Shown one piece after another: positions 53,504-63,100 of a stretch of DNA of 64,000 bases. Where the stretch lies: the NCBI RefSeq assembly GCF_000743715.1, contig NZ_JQEY01000001.1:1-64000 (forward strand), in the 5' to 3' direction. Origin of the DNA: Palleronia rufa (GTDB lineage Bacteria > Pseudomonadota > Alphaproteobacteria > Rhodobacterales > Rhodobacteraceae). Every line of letters begins with the position of its first letter. Position 1 is the stretch's first letter. A model generated the notes under the pieces. The model worked only from the letters and a program-made list of their open reading frames with translations, did not search any database and was not told where the DNA came from. The translations under genes and the position numbers were made by a program.

Positions 53504-55872
53504 TCCGCGCGGGGCTGATGGCGCTTCTGTCGCACTGGCGGCGGCGTCCGTTCCAGCTGCTGACGCTGGTGGTCGGGCTGGCCACGGCGACGGCGCTGTG
53601 GTCCGGCGTGCAGGCGATCAACGCCGAGGCGCGCGCCAGCTACGACCGCGCGGCCGGCGATCTGGCGGGGGCCGCGCGGGAGACGCTGGAAAGCGACGCG
53701 CCGATCCCGCCCGCGCAGGTTCTGGCGCTGCGCCGCGCGGGCTGGCCGGTCAGCCCGGTGCTGGAGGGGCGGGTCGGCGCGCTCAGGGTCGTGGGGATCG
53801 ATCCGTTCACCCTGCCGCCCGGCGACGTTCCGGGCGACGGCGGCAGTTTCGATCCGGCCTTCCTGGGCCCCGAGGGGCGGCTCATCGTGGCGCCGGGCGC
53901 AGAGGTGCCGGACGGCCTGCCGCCCGCCGTCCGCGCCGAAAGCGTGCCGCCCGGCACCGCCTACACGGACATCGCGACCGCGGCGCGGCTTCTGGAAGAT
54001 GGCGGCTACACCCGGCTGATCCTGACGGGGCCGCCGTCGCTGACCGCGCCGCCCCTGACGGAGGTCGCCCCGGACCTGACCCGCCGCGCGCCGGACACCG
54101 GCGGCGCGGATGTGGCGCGGCTGACCGACAGCTTCCATCTGAACCTGACCGCCTTCGGGTTCCTGTCCTTTGCCGTCGGGCTGTTCATCGTGCGCGGCGC
54201 CGTGGGGCTGGCCTTCGAGCAGCGCCGCCCGATGATCCGCACGCTCCGCGCGCTGGGCATGCCGCGGGCCACGCTGACCGCCCTTCTGGGCATGGAATTG
54301 CTGATCCTGGCGCTGGTGGCGGGCGCCATCGGGGTGGCCCTCGGCTGGGTGATCGCCTCACTGCTGATCGGCGACGTCGCGGCGACTCTGCGCGGGCTCT
54401 ACGGCGCGGAGGTGGCGGGCACGCTGACGCTGCGGCCCGCGTGGTGGCTGTCGGGTCTGGGGATCGCGGTGCTGGGCACCGGCGTGGCGGCGGCCGCGTC
54501 GCTGTGGCAGACGGCGCGGATGCCGCTTCTGGCGCCGGCGCGGCCCCGGGCCTGGGCGCGCGCCTCTGGCCGGGCGATGCGCTGGCAGGCGGGCGCGGCG
54601 CTGGTCTGCGGGGCCGTCGCACTTGCCGCGGGGATCGTCGGCGGCGGTCTGGTGGCGGGGTTCGTCCTGCTGGGCGGGCTGCTTCTGGGCGCGGCGCTGG
54701 CGCTGCCGCTGGTGCTGACGGCGGCCCTGTCGGCCCTGTCGCGCACGGCGCGCGGGCCGCGGGGAGAATGGTTCTGGGCCGACGCGCGCCAGCAGCTTCC
54801 GAGCCTGTCGCTGGCGCTGATGGCGCTGCTGCTGGCGCTGGCCACGAACATCGGCGTCGGCACGATGGTGTCGTCGTTCCGGCTGAGCTTTACCGGCTGG
54901 CTGGACCAGCGGCTGGCGGCAGAGCTCTACCTGCACGCCGAGACCGAGGACCAGGCCCGCGAGATCGAGGCCTATCTGGCCCCCCGCGTCGACGCGATCC
55001 TGCCGATCCGCTCTGCCGAAACCCGGCTGGCCGGCGCACCGGGAGAGGTCTTCGGCGTGGCCGATCACGCGACCTACCGCGACAACTGGCCGCTGATCGC
55101 CGACAGCCCGCGGGTCTGGGACCGGGTGGCGGCGGGAGAGGCCGCGCTGGTCAACGAGCAACTAGCCCGGCGCGAGGGCATCTGGCCCGGCGACCGCATC
55201 GCCATCGCCGGCCGCGACCTGCCCGTGGCCGGGGTCTATTCCGACTACGGCAACCCGCGCGGACAGGCGATGGTGGGGCTGGCGCTTTTCGACGCGCTGT
55301 TTCCGGACGCCCCCCGCACCCGGTTCGGCCTGCGCGTGCCAGAGGCCGAGGTGGCGGGCCTGGCCGGGGATCTGCGCGACCGGTTCGGGCTGGCCGACGA
55401 CCGGCTGACCGACCAGGCGGCGATCAAGCGCGCCTCGCTTGCGGTGTTCGAGCGCACGTTCACGGTGACCGCCGCACTCAACGTGCTGACGCTGGGGGTC
55501 GCGGGGCTGGCGATCCTGACGTCGCTTCTGACGCTGTCGGGGATGCGCCAGCCGCAGCTGGCCCCGGTCTGGGCGCTGGGCATGACGCGACGCGCGCTGG
55601 CGCGGCTTGACCTCGCCCGGGCGGCGCTGCTGGCGGGGCTGACCTTTCTGGCGGCGCTGCCGGTGGGCATCGCGCTGGCCTGGGTGCTGCTGGCGGTGGT
55701 GAACGTGGAGGCGTTCGGCTGGCGGCTGCCGCTCTTCGTGTTCCCGCGCGACTGGCTGGTGCTGCTGGCGCTGTCGCTGGCGGCCGCGCTGGCCGCCGCG
55801 CTGATCCCCGCGCGGCGGCTGGCCCGGATGCCGCCCGCGCAATTGCTCAAGGTCTTTGCCCATGAACGCTAG
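53500..55872 (+). CDS. FtsX/MacB-type ABC permease, duplicated form
   Basis: This 790-residue membrane protein has an N-terminal membrane anchor, a large periplasmic region, three helices around residues 215-330 (FGFLSFAVGLFIVRGAVGLAF), and a second set further on ending near 780. This is the two-FtsX-domain layout of the DUF214/AttF-G-like permeases. It acts with the ATPase before it and overlaps the lipocalin gene after it by 11 bases. Confidence 0.87.
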   Translation: MIRAGLMALLSHWRRRPFQLLTLVVGLATATALWSGVQAINAEARASYDRAAGDLAGAARETLESDAPIPPAQVLALRRAGWPVSPVLEGRVGALRVVGIDPFTLPPGDVPGDGGSFDPAFLGPEGRLIVAPGAEVPDGLPPAVRAESVPPGTAYTDIATAARLLEDGGYTRLILTGPPSLTAPPLTEVAPDLTRRAPDTGGADVARLTDSFHLNLTAFGFLSFAVGLFIVRGAVGLAFEQRRPMIRTLRALGMPRATLTALLGMELLILALVAGAIGVALGWVIASLLIGDVAATLRGLYGAEVAGTLTLRPAWWLSGLGIAVLGTGVAAAASLWQTARMPLLAPARPRAWARASGRAMRWQAGAALVCGAVALAAGIVGGGLVAGFVLLGGLLLGAALALPLVLTAALSALSRTARGPRGEWFWADARQQLPSLSLALMALLLALATNIGVGTMVSSFRLSFTGWLDQRLAAELYLHAETEDQAREIEAYLAPRVDAILPIRSAETRLAGAPGEVFGVADHATYRDNWPLIADSPRVWDRVAAGEAALVNEQLARREGIWPGDRIAIAGRDLPVAGVYSDYGNPRGQAMVGLALFDALFPDAPRTRFGLRVPEAEVAGLAGDLRDRFGLADDRLTDQAAIKRASLAVFERTFTVTAALNVLTLGVAGLAILTSLLTLSGMRQPQLAPVWALGMTRRALARLDLARAALLAGLTFLAALPVGIALAWVLLAVVNVEAFGWRLPLFVFPRDWLVLLALSLAAALAAALIPARRLARMPPAQLLKVFAHER

Positions 55873-56917
55873 ACATCCCACCCGCCGGTCGCTGATCCTG
55901 TCGGCCCTGCCGTCGCTGGCATTCCCGGCGCTGGTCCGGGCGCAGACCTTCGCGCCGCTGGGACCCGCGGCGGGGGGCTTCGCGCAGCCGTCCCGCGACA
56001 CGCGGCTGCGCTTTCCGGCCGATCACGGGCCCCATCCGGCCTTTCGCATCGAATGGTGGTACGTCACCGCCAACCTGACCGGACCGGACGGCACGGCCTA
56101 CGGGGTGCAGTGGACGCTGTTCCGCTCGGCGCTGTCCACGGACGATGCGATTCCGCAGGCCTGGCTGGGCCACGCCGCGCTGACCACGCCGGACCGGCAC
56201 CTGTCGGCGGAGCGGATGGCGCGCGGCGGCACCGGGCAGGCCGGGGTGACGGCAGAGCCGTTCTCGGCCCGGATCGACGACTGGGCGCTGGACGGGCCGT
56301 CGCTGTCGGACGTGACGATGACGGCCGCCGGGGCCGATTTCGCCTATGACCTGGCGCTGGCCACCGACAGGCCCTTCGTCCTTCAGGGAGATCGGGGCTA
56401 TTCGCTGAAATCCGCCACCGGCGTCGCCAGCCACTACTATTCGCAGCCGTTCTACCGCGCCGAGGGGCGGTTGATCCTGCCGGACCGGGAGGTGCCGGTG
56501 ACCGGGCTGGCCTGGCTCGACCGGGAATGGTCCTCTGCGCCGCTGGAGCCGGGGCAGCTGGGCTGGGACTGGGCGTCGCTGCACCTGGCGACGGGCGAGA
56601 AGGTCATGGCGGCGCAGCTTCGCCAGCAGGGGCGCGCGCCCTTCACCGCCGCCACCTGGATCGCCGCCGACGGCTCGCCCACGCCGATCCCCGACGGCGG
56701 CGTGACGCTGACGCCGCTGGAGACGGCCGAGGTGGCGGGCCGGTCGGTGCCGGTGCGCTGGCGGATCGCGCTGCCGGACCGCGGCCTGGACGTGGAGATC
56801 GCGGCGGTGAACCGCGAGGCGTGGATGGACCTGCTCTATGCCTACTGGGAGGGTCCGGTGACGATCGAGGGCAGCCACGCCGGAGTCGGATACCTGGAGA
56901 TGACGGGCTATGAGTGA
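55862..56917 (+). CDS. Lipocalin-like / carotenoid 1,2-hydratase-fold protein (AttH type)
   Basis: This 351-residue secreted protein has a twin-arginine-like signal (TRRSLILSALPSLAFPALVR). The conserved core includes FRIEWWYVTANLTG and GVQWTLFRSAL, then GYSLKSATGVASHYYSQPF and LAWLDREWSSAPLEPGQLGWDWASL-type text typical of the AttH/CrtC lipocalin group. Always being paired with an FtsX-type ABC system suggests a periplasmic carrier for a hydrophobic compound; the ligand is unknown. Confidence 0.85.
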   Translation: MNARHPTRRSLILSALPSLAFPALVRAQTFAPLGPAAGGFAQPSRDTRLRFPADHGPHPAFRIEWWYVTANLTGPDGTAYGVQWTLFRSALSTDDAIPQAWLGHAALTTPDRHLSAERMARGGTGQAGVTAEPFSARIDDWALDGPSLSDVTMTAAGADFAYDLALATDRPFVLQGDRGYSLKSATGVASHYYSQPFYRAEGRLILPDREVPVTGLAWLDREWSSAPLEPGQLGWDWASLHLATGEKVMAAQLRQQGRAPFTAATWIAADGSPTPIPDGGVTLTPLETAEVAGRSVPVRWRIALPDRGLDVEIAAVNREAWMDLLYAYWEGPVTIEGSHAGVGYLEMTGYE

Positions 56918-57467
56918 CTGGACCAAGACGCTGGAGGGGCTGCGGTCCCGCGCCTGGGAGGGGCTGAGTGCGGGCGCCGGGGACGCCGGCCATCCGCTGC
57001 ACACCTGCGCGCTGGCGACCACCGGGCCGGGCGGCGCGGCGGAGGCGCGGATGGTGGTGCTCCGCCGCACCGTCCGGGACAAGGCGCTGCTGGAGATCCA
57101 CACCGACCGCGCGTCGCGCAAGGTGGCGGACCTGTCGGCGCGTCCGCTCGCCACCCTGCTCTTCTGGTGGCCGGACATGGCCCTGCAGATCCGCGCCCGG
57201 GTGCGGGTCAGGATCGTGACCGGCGCCGAGATCGATCCGGTATGGGAGGCGCTGTCCGCATCCGCGCGGCGGAACTACGGCGGCCGGCCGCCGCCCTCGA
57301 CCCCCATGGCCGGGTCCGGGGACTACAGGGAGACGGCGGAGCGCGACCGGTTCGCGCTGCTGCGCGGCCATGTGGAAACGCTCGACCTGCTGCATCTGGG
57401 AACCGCGCACCGGCGCGCGGTCTACGACCGGCGGGACGGTTTCACGGGCGGGTGGCTGGCGCCCTGA
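56910..57467 (+). CDS. Pyridoxamine 5'-phosphate oxidase-family flavoprotein
   Basis: This is a 185-residue FMN-binding split-barrel protein. Residues typical of the PNPOx family are ARMVVLRRTVRDKALLEI, then THTDRASRKV-like text (IHTDRASRKVADL) and FWWPDMALQIRARVRV. It lacks the C-terminal dimerisation region of true PdxH, so it may bind FMN, heme or another cofactor rather than make pyridoxal phosphate. It overlaps the lipocalin gene by eight bases, so it is in the same operon. Confidence 0.8.
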   Translation: MSDWTKTLEGLRSRAWEGLSAGAGDAGHPLHTCALATTGPGGAAEARMVVLRRTVRDKALLEIHTDRASRKVADLSARPLATLLFWWPDMALQIRARVRVRIVTGAEIDPVWEALSASARRNYGGRPPPSTPMAGSGDYRETAERDRFALLRGHVETLDLLHLGTAHRRAVYDRRDGFTGGWLAP

Positions 57468-57508
57468 GCGGCGCCGCGCTACAGCCGGTGGCCTGACACG
57501 GAGCGCCC

Positions 57509-59692
57509 ATGCTGACCCCCTCCCTGCCCCTGACCCGAGACATCGTGCTGATCGGCGGCGGTCACGCCCATGCGCTGGTGCTGCGGCGCTGGGGGATGGA
57601 TCCGCTGCCGGGCGCGCGGCTGACGGTCATCAATCCCGGCCCGACGGCGCCCTACACCGGGATGCTGCCGGGCTTCGTCGCCGGCCATTACGACCGCGAC
57701 ACGCTGGAGATCGACCTGGTGCGGCTGGCGCGCTTCGCCGGCGCGCGGCTGATCCTGGGACGGGCCACGGGGCTGGACCCGGCGGCGCGGGAAATCGCCA
57801 TCGACGACAGGCTGATCGGGGCGCGGCGGATCGGCTATGACGTGGCCTCGCTCGACATCGGGATCCATTCGCAGATGCCGGACCTGCCGGGCTTTTCCGA
57901 ACATGGCGTCGCCGCCAAGCCGCTGGGCCGGTTCGCGGCACGCTGGGCGGCGGTCCGGGATGGGGGTGACCCCATCGCGGTGATCGGCGGCGGGGTCGCC
58001 GGGGTGGAACTGGCGATGGCCATGCGCCACGGGACCTGCGGGCGGCCGGTGACGGTGATCGAGCGCGACCGGGCGCTGTCGGGACTGGGCCGCCGCGCCG
58101 CGGACCGGCTGCGGCGGGCGATGGCCGAAACGGGCGTGACGCTGATCGAGGGCGAGGAGGTGGCGCGACTGACGGCCCGCGCGGTGGTGCTGGCCGATGG
58201 GCGCGAGATCCCGGCCGGGTTCGTCACCGGCGCGGCCGGCGCGCGGCCCCACGGCTGGCTGGCCGAGACCGGGCTGCCGCTGCACCGGGGCTATGTGGCC
58301 GTGGACGAGACCCTTCGGACCGGCGATCCGGCGGTCTTCGCCGTGGGCGACTGCGCGCATCTGACCCACGCGCCGCGCCCCAAGGCCGGGGTCTTCGCCG
58401 TGCGCCAGGCGCCGGTCCTGCACGACAATCTGCGCGCGGCGGTCTCCGGCGGGCGGCTACGGCCCTACCGGCCCCAGAAGGATTACCTCAAGCTGATCTC
58501 CACGGGCGGCAGATCCGCCGTGGCCGACAAGTTCGGCCTGGCCTGGTCGGGGCCGTGGCTGTGGCGCTGGAAGGACCGGATCGACCGCCGGTTCATGGCG
58601 CGGCTGTCGGACCTTCCCGCGCCGCCCGCGCCCCGCCTGCCCGTCCCCCGGGCCGACGGGCTGGATGCCGCCGCGTTGCAGGCGCCCTGCGCGGGGTGCG
58701 GCGCCAAGGTCGGGCGCGGGGCGCTGGGGGCGGCCCTGTCGGGGCTGGCGCCGGCGGTCCGGAGGGACGTGGAGCGCGGCGCGGGCGACGATGCGGCGAT
58801 CCTGCGCATCGGCGGCGTCGGCCAAGTCCTGACCGTGGACACGCTGCGTGCCTTCACCCACGACCCCGGCCTGCTGGCCCATGTCGCCATACTGCACGCG
58901 TTGGGCGATTGTCTGGCCATGGGCGCCCGTCCGCAGGCCGTGCTCTCCTCGCTCACCCTGCCGCGCCTGTCGCCCCGTCTGGAGGCGCGCACCCTTGCCG
59001 AGATCCTGCGCGCGGCAGAGGCGGCGCTGGCGGACACGGGTGCGGCCATCGTCGGCGGGCACAGCGCCACGGGACCGGAGATGCAGCTGGGCTTCGCCGT
59101 CACCGGCCTTCTGGACGGCGCCCCGATCCAGCTGTCGGGGGCGCGGCCCGGCGACGCGCTGATCCTGACCAAGCCGCTGGGCACCGGCGTCGTCCTGGCC
59201 GCGGAGATGGCGCTGACCGCCACCGGGCCGGAGGTCGCGGCCGCGCTGGCCGCCATGGCGGCACCCCAGCGGGCGGCGGCGCGGGTCCTGGGCGACGCGC
59301 GCGCCATGACCGACGTGACCGGCTTCGGTCTGGCCGGGCATCTGATGGGGATCTGCGAGTCCTCCGGCGTCGCGGCGGAGATCGCGCTGGATCGCCTGCC
59401 GCTTCTGCCCGGTGCGGCGCGGCTGCTGCGCGCGGGCGTGCGCTCGACGCTCCACGCCGCCAACCGCGATGCGGTGCGGGTGGAGGGGGCGCAGGGGCCG
59501 CTGGCCGAGATCCTCTACGACCCGCAGACCGCGGGAGGCCTGCTTGCCGCGGTGGCGCCCGACGCGGCGGCGGCGATGCTGGCGGACCTGCCCGGCGCGG
59601 CCCGGATCGGGCGGATCGCCGACGGCCCCCCTGCCCTGCGGCTGACCGGCGGCGCGCCGCGTGAAGGCCCGCCAGAACGCGGACCGGAGTGA
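57509..59692 (+). CDS. selD: SelD selenophosphate synthase fused to N-terminal FAD oxidoreductase
   Basis: This 727-residue protein has two parts. Residues 1 to about 375 are a pyridine-nucleotide-disulfide-type FAD domain (DIVLIGGGHAHALVLRRWG, PIAVIGGGVAGVELAMAM, FAVGDCAHL). Residues about 385-727 are SelD, which makes selenophosphate from selenide and ATP. The catalytic Cys/Lys are in APCAGCGAKVG, then GDDAAILRI, ILHALGDCLAMGARPQ, GGHSATGPEMQLGF and TDVTGFGLAGHLMG. The Cys is an ordinary codon, not TGA. The usual partner (selU/mnmH or selAB) is not next to it; an IS630 lies 98 bases downstream. It shows the cell handles selenium, either for selenouridine in tRNA or for selenoproteins. Confidence 0.9.
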   Translation: MLTPSLPLTRDIVLIGGGHAHALVLRRWGMDPLPGARLTVINPGPTAPYTGMLPGFVAGHYDRDTLEIDLVRLARFAGARLILGRATGLDPAAREIAIDDRLIGARRIGYDVASLDIGIHSQMPDLPGFSEHGVAAKPLGRFAARWAAVRDGGDPIAVIGGGVAGVELAMAMRHGTCGRPVTVIERDRALSGLGRRAADRLRRAMAETGVTLIEGEEVARLTARAVVLADGREIPAGFVTGAAGARPHGWLAETGLPLHRGYVAVDETLRTGDPAVFAVGDCAHLTHAPRPKAGVFAVRQAPVLHDNLRAAVSGGRLRPYRPQKDYLKLISTGGRSAVADKFGLAWSGPWLWRWKDRIDRRFMARLSDLPAPPAPRLPVPRADGLDAAALQAPCAGCGAKVGRGALGAALSGLAPAVRRDVERGAGDDAAILRIGGVGQVLTVDTLRAFTHDPGLLAHVAILHALGDCLAMGARPQAVLSSLTLPRLSPRLEARTLAEILRAAEAALADTGAAIVGGHSATGPEMQLGFAVTGLLDGAPIQLSGARPGDALILTKPLGTGVVLAAEMALTATGPEVAAALAAMAAPQRAAARVLGDARAMTDVTGFGLAGHLMGICESSGVAAEIALDRLPLLPGAARLLRAGVRSTLHAANRDAVRVEGAQGPLAEILYDPQTAGGLLAAVAPDAAAAMLADLPGAARIGRIADGPPALRLTGGAPREGPPERGPE

Positions 59693-59792
59693 TCGCAACC
59701 CTATCCGCGCGGAAGCGGGGCGACAGCGGCAAGGAAACCGTTTGTATGCGTTTCGCGGCGGGTGGCGATACGCCGGAAAAGGCGTTCGTCTA

Positions 59793-60838
59793 GAGCATGA
59801 TGAGATTAGCTTGAAGCGTATCCAGTATTGGCGAGGTAGTTCGCGCACTCCTGTGGGCTGAAGCGGTCGAGCAGTGTCCCGATCCTGCGCCACGTTGCCT
59901 CCATTGTGCGCTCGGCTGCGTTGCGGAGCATGTGTTTGAGCTTCGAGAAGACCTGTTCAATCGGGTTCAGGTCGGGGCTGTAGGGCGGCAGAAAAAGTAG
60001 ATGCGCTTTCGCGTTACGGATCGCCTGCCGCACGGCTTGCCCTTTGTGGCTGCCCAGATTGTCCATAACCACCACATCGCCCGGGCGCAGGGTTGGGACG
60101 AGCACGTGCGCGACATAAGCCCGGAACGCTTCGCCGTTGACGGGACCGTCCAAAACAAAGGGCGCGTCGATCCGATCATGACGCAGCGCTGCGATAAAGG
60201 TCATGGTGCGCCAGTGACCATGCGGGGCCCGCCCGATCAGGCGTTCACCTCTGGGAGCCCAGCCGCGCAGCGGGGCCATGTTGGTCTTGGCCCAGGTTTC
60301 ATCAATGAACACGAGACGACGGGGGTCGATCCGGCCCTGGTGCCGCTTCCAGCGCACACGGCGGCGGCTCACGTCGGGGCGGTTCTGCTCCTCGGCGAGT
60401 TGGGTCTTTTTTTGAACGAGTAGCCCGTGCGGCGCACGAAGGCCCAGACGGTGCGGTAGTCGACCTTGAGCCCGCGCTCGGCCAGTTCCACCACCAGTCC
60501 GCGCAGTGTGAACGGCTCCGTTATCCGCTCCAGAAGCCACGCCTCATGCCCGCCTGCAATCTTGCGTGGCGGGTGGCCGCCTGTCCCTGCCGGAGCGCAA
60601 CTCCCGGTCGCACGCAAACGCTGCGACCACTTCACAACACTGGACGGAGCCACATCCAGGGCCGCTGCGACCTGACGCACGCTCTCGCCCCCCAACAGCC
60701 GCGCCATTGCCCTCTCTCGAAGGTCCATTGAAAGTGCTCTACCCACTACTCGCCCTCCATCTTGTGGTCGGCAACAGTGAATCACCAAAATGCAGGCCTG
60801 TGAATCCTCTATCGATTCAGGCTGATTTCATCCCGCTC
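59793..60838 (-). mobile_element. Complete IS630-family insertion sequence
   Basis: The element of 1,046 bp is bounded by imperfect inverted repeats of about 27 bp starting GAGC at each end (21 of 27 matching by eye). A TA dinucleotide flanks it on both sides (59791-59792 and 60839-60840), the standard target duplication of IS630 elements. The transposase is encoded on the minus strand in two overlapping frames. The insertion lies 98 bases after selD and may have separated it from a former partner gene. Confidence 0.88.
59806..60728 (-). CDS. IS630-family transposase, two frames joined by a -1 frameshift
   Basis: The first frame (ATG at 60728) encodes the helix-turn-helix region [19 protein letters not shown] and [13 protein letters not shown]. 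The second frame, ending at 59806, encodes the DDE domain with [30 protein letters not shown] and [16 protein letters not shown]. The overlap contains seven A residues followed by G (minus strand 60413-60406). A -1 slip there joins FKK of the first frame to KTQLAEEQ of the second. IS630 members use this kind of slip, so one fusion transposase is expected. The element may be active. Confidence 0.85.
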
Positions 60839-60869
60839 TAGCATCCCGCCCGTGGACCTTCACGTCGTG

Positions 60870-61195
60870 GTCGCGCCGTAGGCGTCTGACGGCGCGAGCT
60901 GGGGCGGCGCTCAAGCCCGATCCCTCTGCCGGGCATCTGTTCGCCTTCCGCGGCCGGCGGGGCGACCTGATCGCGGTGATTCCGCGCGGCGGTCAGGGGT
61001 CGTGCGTCGCCATTGCCGCTCGGATCGGCGGCGCTCCAATGGCAACGCCCGAAGCGACTGGAGAAGGACCGCTTCGTGTGCCACCGGCCAAGGAGGGCCG
61101 CATAGCGCCAAGCCCCGCGCAATGCGCCTTGCATCTGGAGGGGACTGGCTGGCGCACGCAGCAGCGAACATGGCGGCCGTCGCACGCAGTCTGAT
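60870..61195 (+). pseudogene. IS66-family TnpB (Orf2) remnant
   Basis: DPSAGHLFAFRGRRGDLIAV followed by GGQGSCVAI resembles the IS66 accessory protein TnpB (normally DPFSGHVFVFRGRRGDRIKIL and DGQGLCLF). The continuing RVPPAKEGRIAPSPAQCALH and QQRTWRPSHA lie in another frame and match its C-terminus. Frame changes and missing start show that it is dead. It begins just right of the IS630 element. Confidence 0.65.
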
Positions 61196-61747
61196 CGTCG
61201 CCGGTGGGATCATCCGATCAGGGGAGTCCCTCGTGGATCCGGACCCGGTAGGGTCCTCGCACGCTCGCCGCGGGTCATGGCCCGCAGCTTCCGTTCCCGG
61301 TCTGGACCGAAGCCGGATCGTTCGTCGGGCCGGTCGATCCAGGCCGGCCCGATCGGTGCCGGCGGTGCTTTCAGCACGCCTGCTAGATGCGATCGGGCGG
61401 GGAGCCGACGCCACGGCCACCGTGCTTCGCCGCGCCATCGCCATGCTCGCGGCGGGCCGCGTGACCGCCGAACCCCGCGAGCGTCCGGCTCATCGCGCAA
61501 CTCCGTTTCCGCACCCCGGCGACAGTGCCGCCAGCCGGAACCGCCGTGGGCGCAATCAGCCAGAGGGTGACCCCGACCGCGGCCCTGCCAGAGCTTCAAG
61601 CGTTCCGGAAAAAGACTTGCAATGCAGACGCCTACGTCACGCAAGGTGACCGCCCCGGCGGTTCCGCGCACCCCCTGCGGATGCGCGATCGGATCCGGGC
61701 ATCTCAAGCAACATCGGCCTGTTCGGTATCCGCCAGGGCGCTTATGG
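61196..61747. other. Unrecognised degenerate stretch between IS remnants
   Basis: I see no recognisable protein in any frame. It could be the decayed rest of an IS66 element whose TnpB remnant lies to the left, but the TnpC motifs cannot be found. Confidence 0.4.
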
Positions 61748-61813
61748 TGACGTGGCCCCCGAAAACCGGTCGTCCGGCCAAGTTTGCCGCCAACGGTGGC
61801 AAGGACGGATAGC

Positions 61814-62098
61814 GTGGCTGGCAAACGAAGGAATTGCGGTGCCGAGTGCGAGGCGAAGGTGGCGCTCGAGCCGATCCGTGGTGAGATGACGGTGGCCGGG
61901 CCGGTGGCGAAGCGCGGCGTGCATCGGGCTCCGATCGACACCTCGAAGCGGCAGGCGCTCGCGGGCATGTCGGGGATTTTTCCGGGCAAGGCCGAGGCGA
62001 AGGCCGTCGGGAAGGAGGGCGAGATCGAGAAGCTGCACGCCAGGATCGGCCAGCTTGGGGGAGACCGCGATTTTCCGGCCAAAGCCTCCGGTCGGTGA
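61814..62098 (+). pseudogene. IS3-family OrfA, degenerate
   Basis: From the GTG at 61814 the frame reads VAGKRRNCGAECEAKVALEP, then IRGEMTVAGPVAKRGVHR and IEKLHARIGQLGGDRDFPAK before a stop at 62098. This is the complete length of this OrfA type (normally FSAEFKAKVALEAIRGEMTV), but conserved positions such as the Phe residues and the WKRQA region are altered. Confidence 0.75.
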
Positions 62099-62129
62099 GC
62101 GCGGCCCGGGAGGCCTGAGACGATCGCCG

Positions 62130-62870
62130 CCCCCCACCCGGCATTGTCGATCCCCCGACAATGCGCCCTGATCGGCATCAGCCGGTCGCCCGGGCAAGGG
62201 CGAGAGCCCGCTGAACCTGGCGCTGACGAAGCCGATCGACGCGCGGTTCATGGAGACGCCGTTCCACGGCAGCCGCCGGATGGCGAGGCACCTGCGCAAC
62301 CAGGGCCACTGCGGTCCGGCGGCCGATGGCCCGGATGGATCCGCGGGCCGTCCACCGGCGGCCGCGCACGACTGTGCCTCACCCGGAGCACCGCAAGTAT
62401 CCGTCTCTGCTCCGGGGTCTGCCGATCGACCGGCCAAACCAAGCCTGGTGCGCGGATATCGCCTGCATTCCGATGCGGCGGTCGCGATCGTGGACCGGGC
62501 GACACGCCGGGTGCCGGCATGGCGGCTGTCGAACGCCATGGACGCCGAGTTTCGCATCGAGGCACCGGACGATGCTCTTCCGGGGCTCTTCGGCTCCGGG
62601 CGACCGGATTCGACACGGACCAGGGCAGCCAATTCACCAGCCCGCGGTTCACGCAAGCCCTGCCGGATGCGGCGGTGAAGGTCTGGGTGGACGGCCGCGC
62701 TCCGGATGGACAACGTCACGATCGAGCGGCCATGGCGGTCCCCGAAACACGACTGCGTCTGCCTGCGCGCCTTCGAAACAGGGTCCGCGGCACGGGCGGA
62801 CATCGGCAGGTGGATCGACGTTCACAACACCGAGCGCCCACACTCCGCGCTCGGCGGACCGATAAAGGCC
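62130..62870 (+). pseudogene. IS3-family OrfB, multiply frameshifted
   Basis: Pieces of OrfB are spread over all three frames. They include LSIPRQCALIGISRSPG, FMETPFHGSRRMARHLRNQG, VPHPEHRKYPSLLRGLPIDR with PNQAWCADIACIPMRR (first catalytic Asp), a DTDQGSQFTSPRFTQAL-type segment (second Asp) and MDNVTIERPWRSPKHD with GRWIDVHNTERPHSALGG. At least three frame changes make it non-functional. Confidence 0.75.
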
Positions 62871-62929
62871 CACCAGGGCCCCGGTCTGAAGGCGGCACGA
62901 TCAACCGGCAAGCCTGGCAGCGCCGCCAA

Positions 62930-63100
62930 CCTGTCCGGGAACCGGGCGCCACCTCAGTCGGATCCTCCACCGTCGCCAGCTTCCGCCACTTGGCGGCGGT
63001 CGCTGGATCGATCCCCAACTCCACGCTCAGCTGCGAAAGCGAAGCTTGCGATCGCTGTCTTGCAGCTCTGACGGCCAACGTCGTCGTGGCACAGCCGTGA
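62930..63100 (-). pseudogene. IS481-family transposase, N-terminal fragment
   Basis: On the minus strand, RAARQRSQASLSQLSVELGI followed by DPATAAKWRKLATVED matches the helix-turn-helix start of IS481 transposases (normally GINPKTVAKWRKRATVED). The fragment ends where the IS3 right end begins. The remaining IS481 sequence is not seen on the other side of the IS3 copy. Confidence 0.65.

Larger units (their letters stand above)
61748..62956 (+). mobile_element. Decayed IS3-family element
   Basis: The ends (TGACGTGGC at 61748 and the complement of TGAGGTGGC ending at 62956) form an imperfect inverted repeat of about 22 bases with several mismatches. Between them are a full-length but mutated orfA and an orfB broken into several frames. 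No target duplication is visible. At its right end the sequence runs directly into an IS481 transposase reading frame on the minus strand, so it probably landed inside that older element. Confidence 0.7.
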
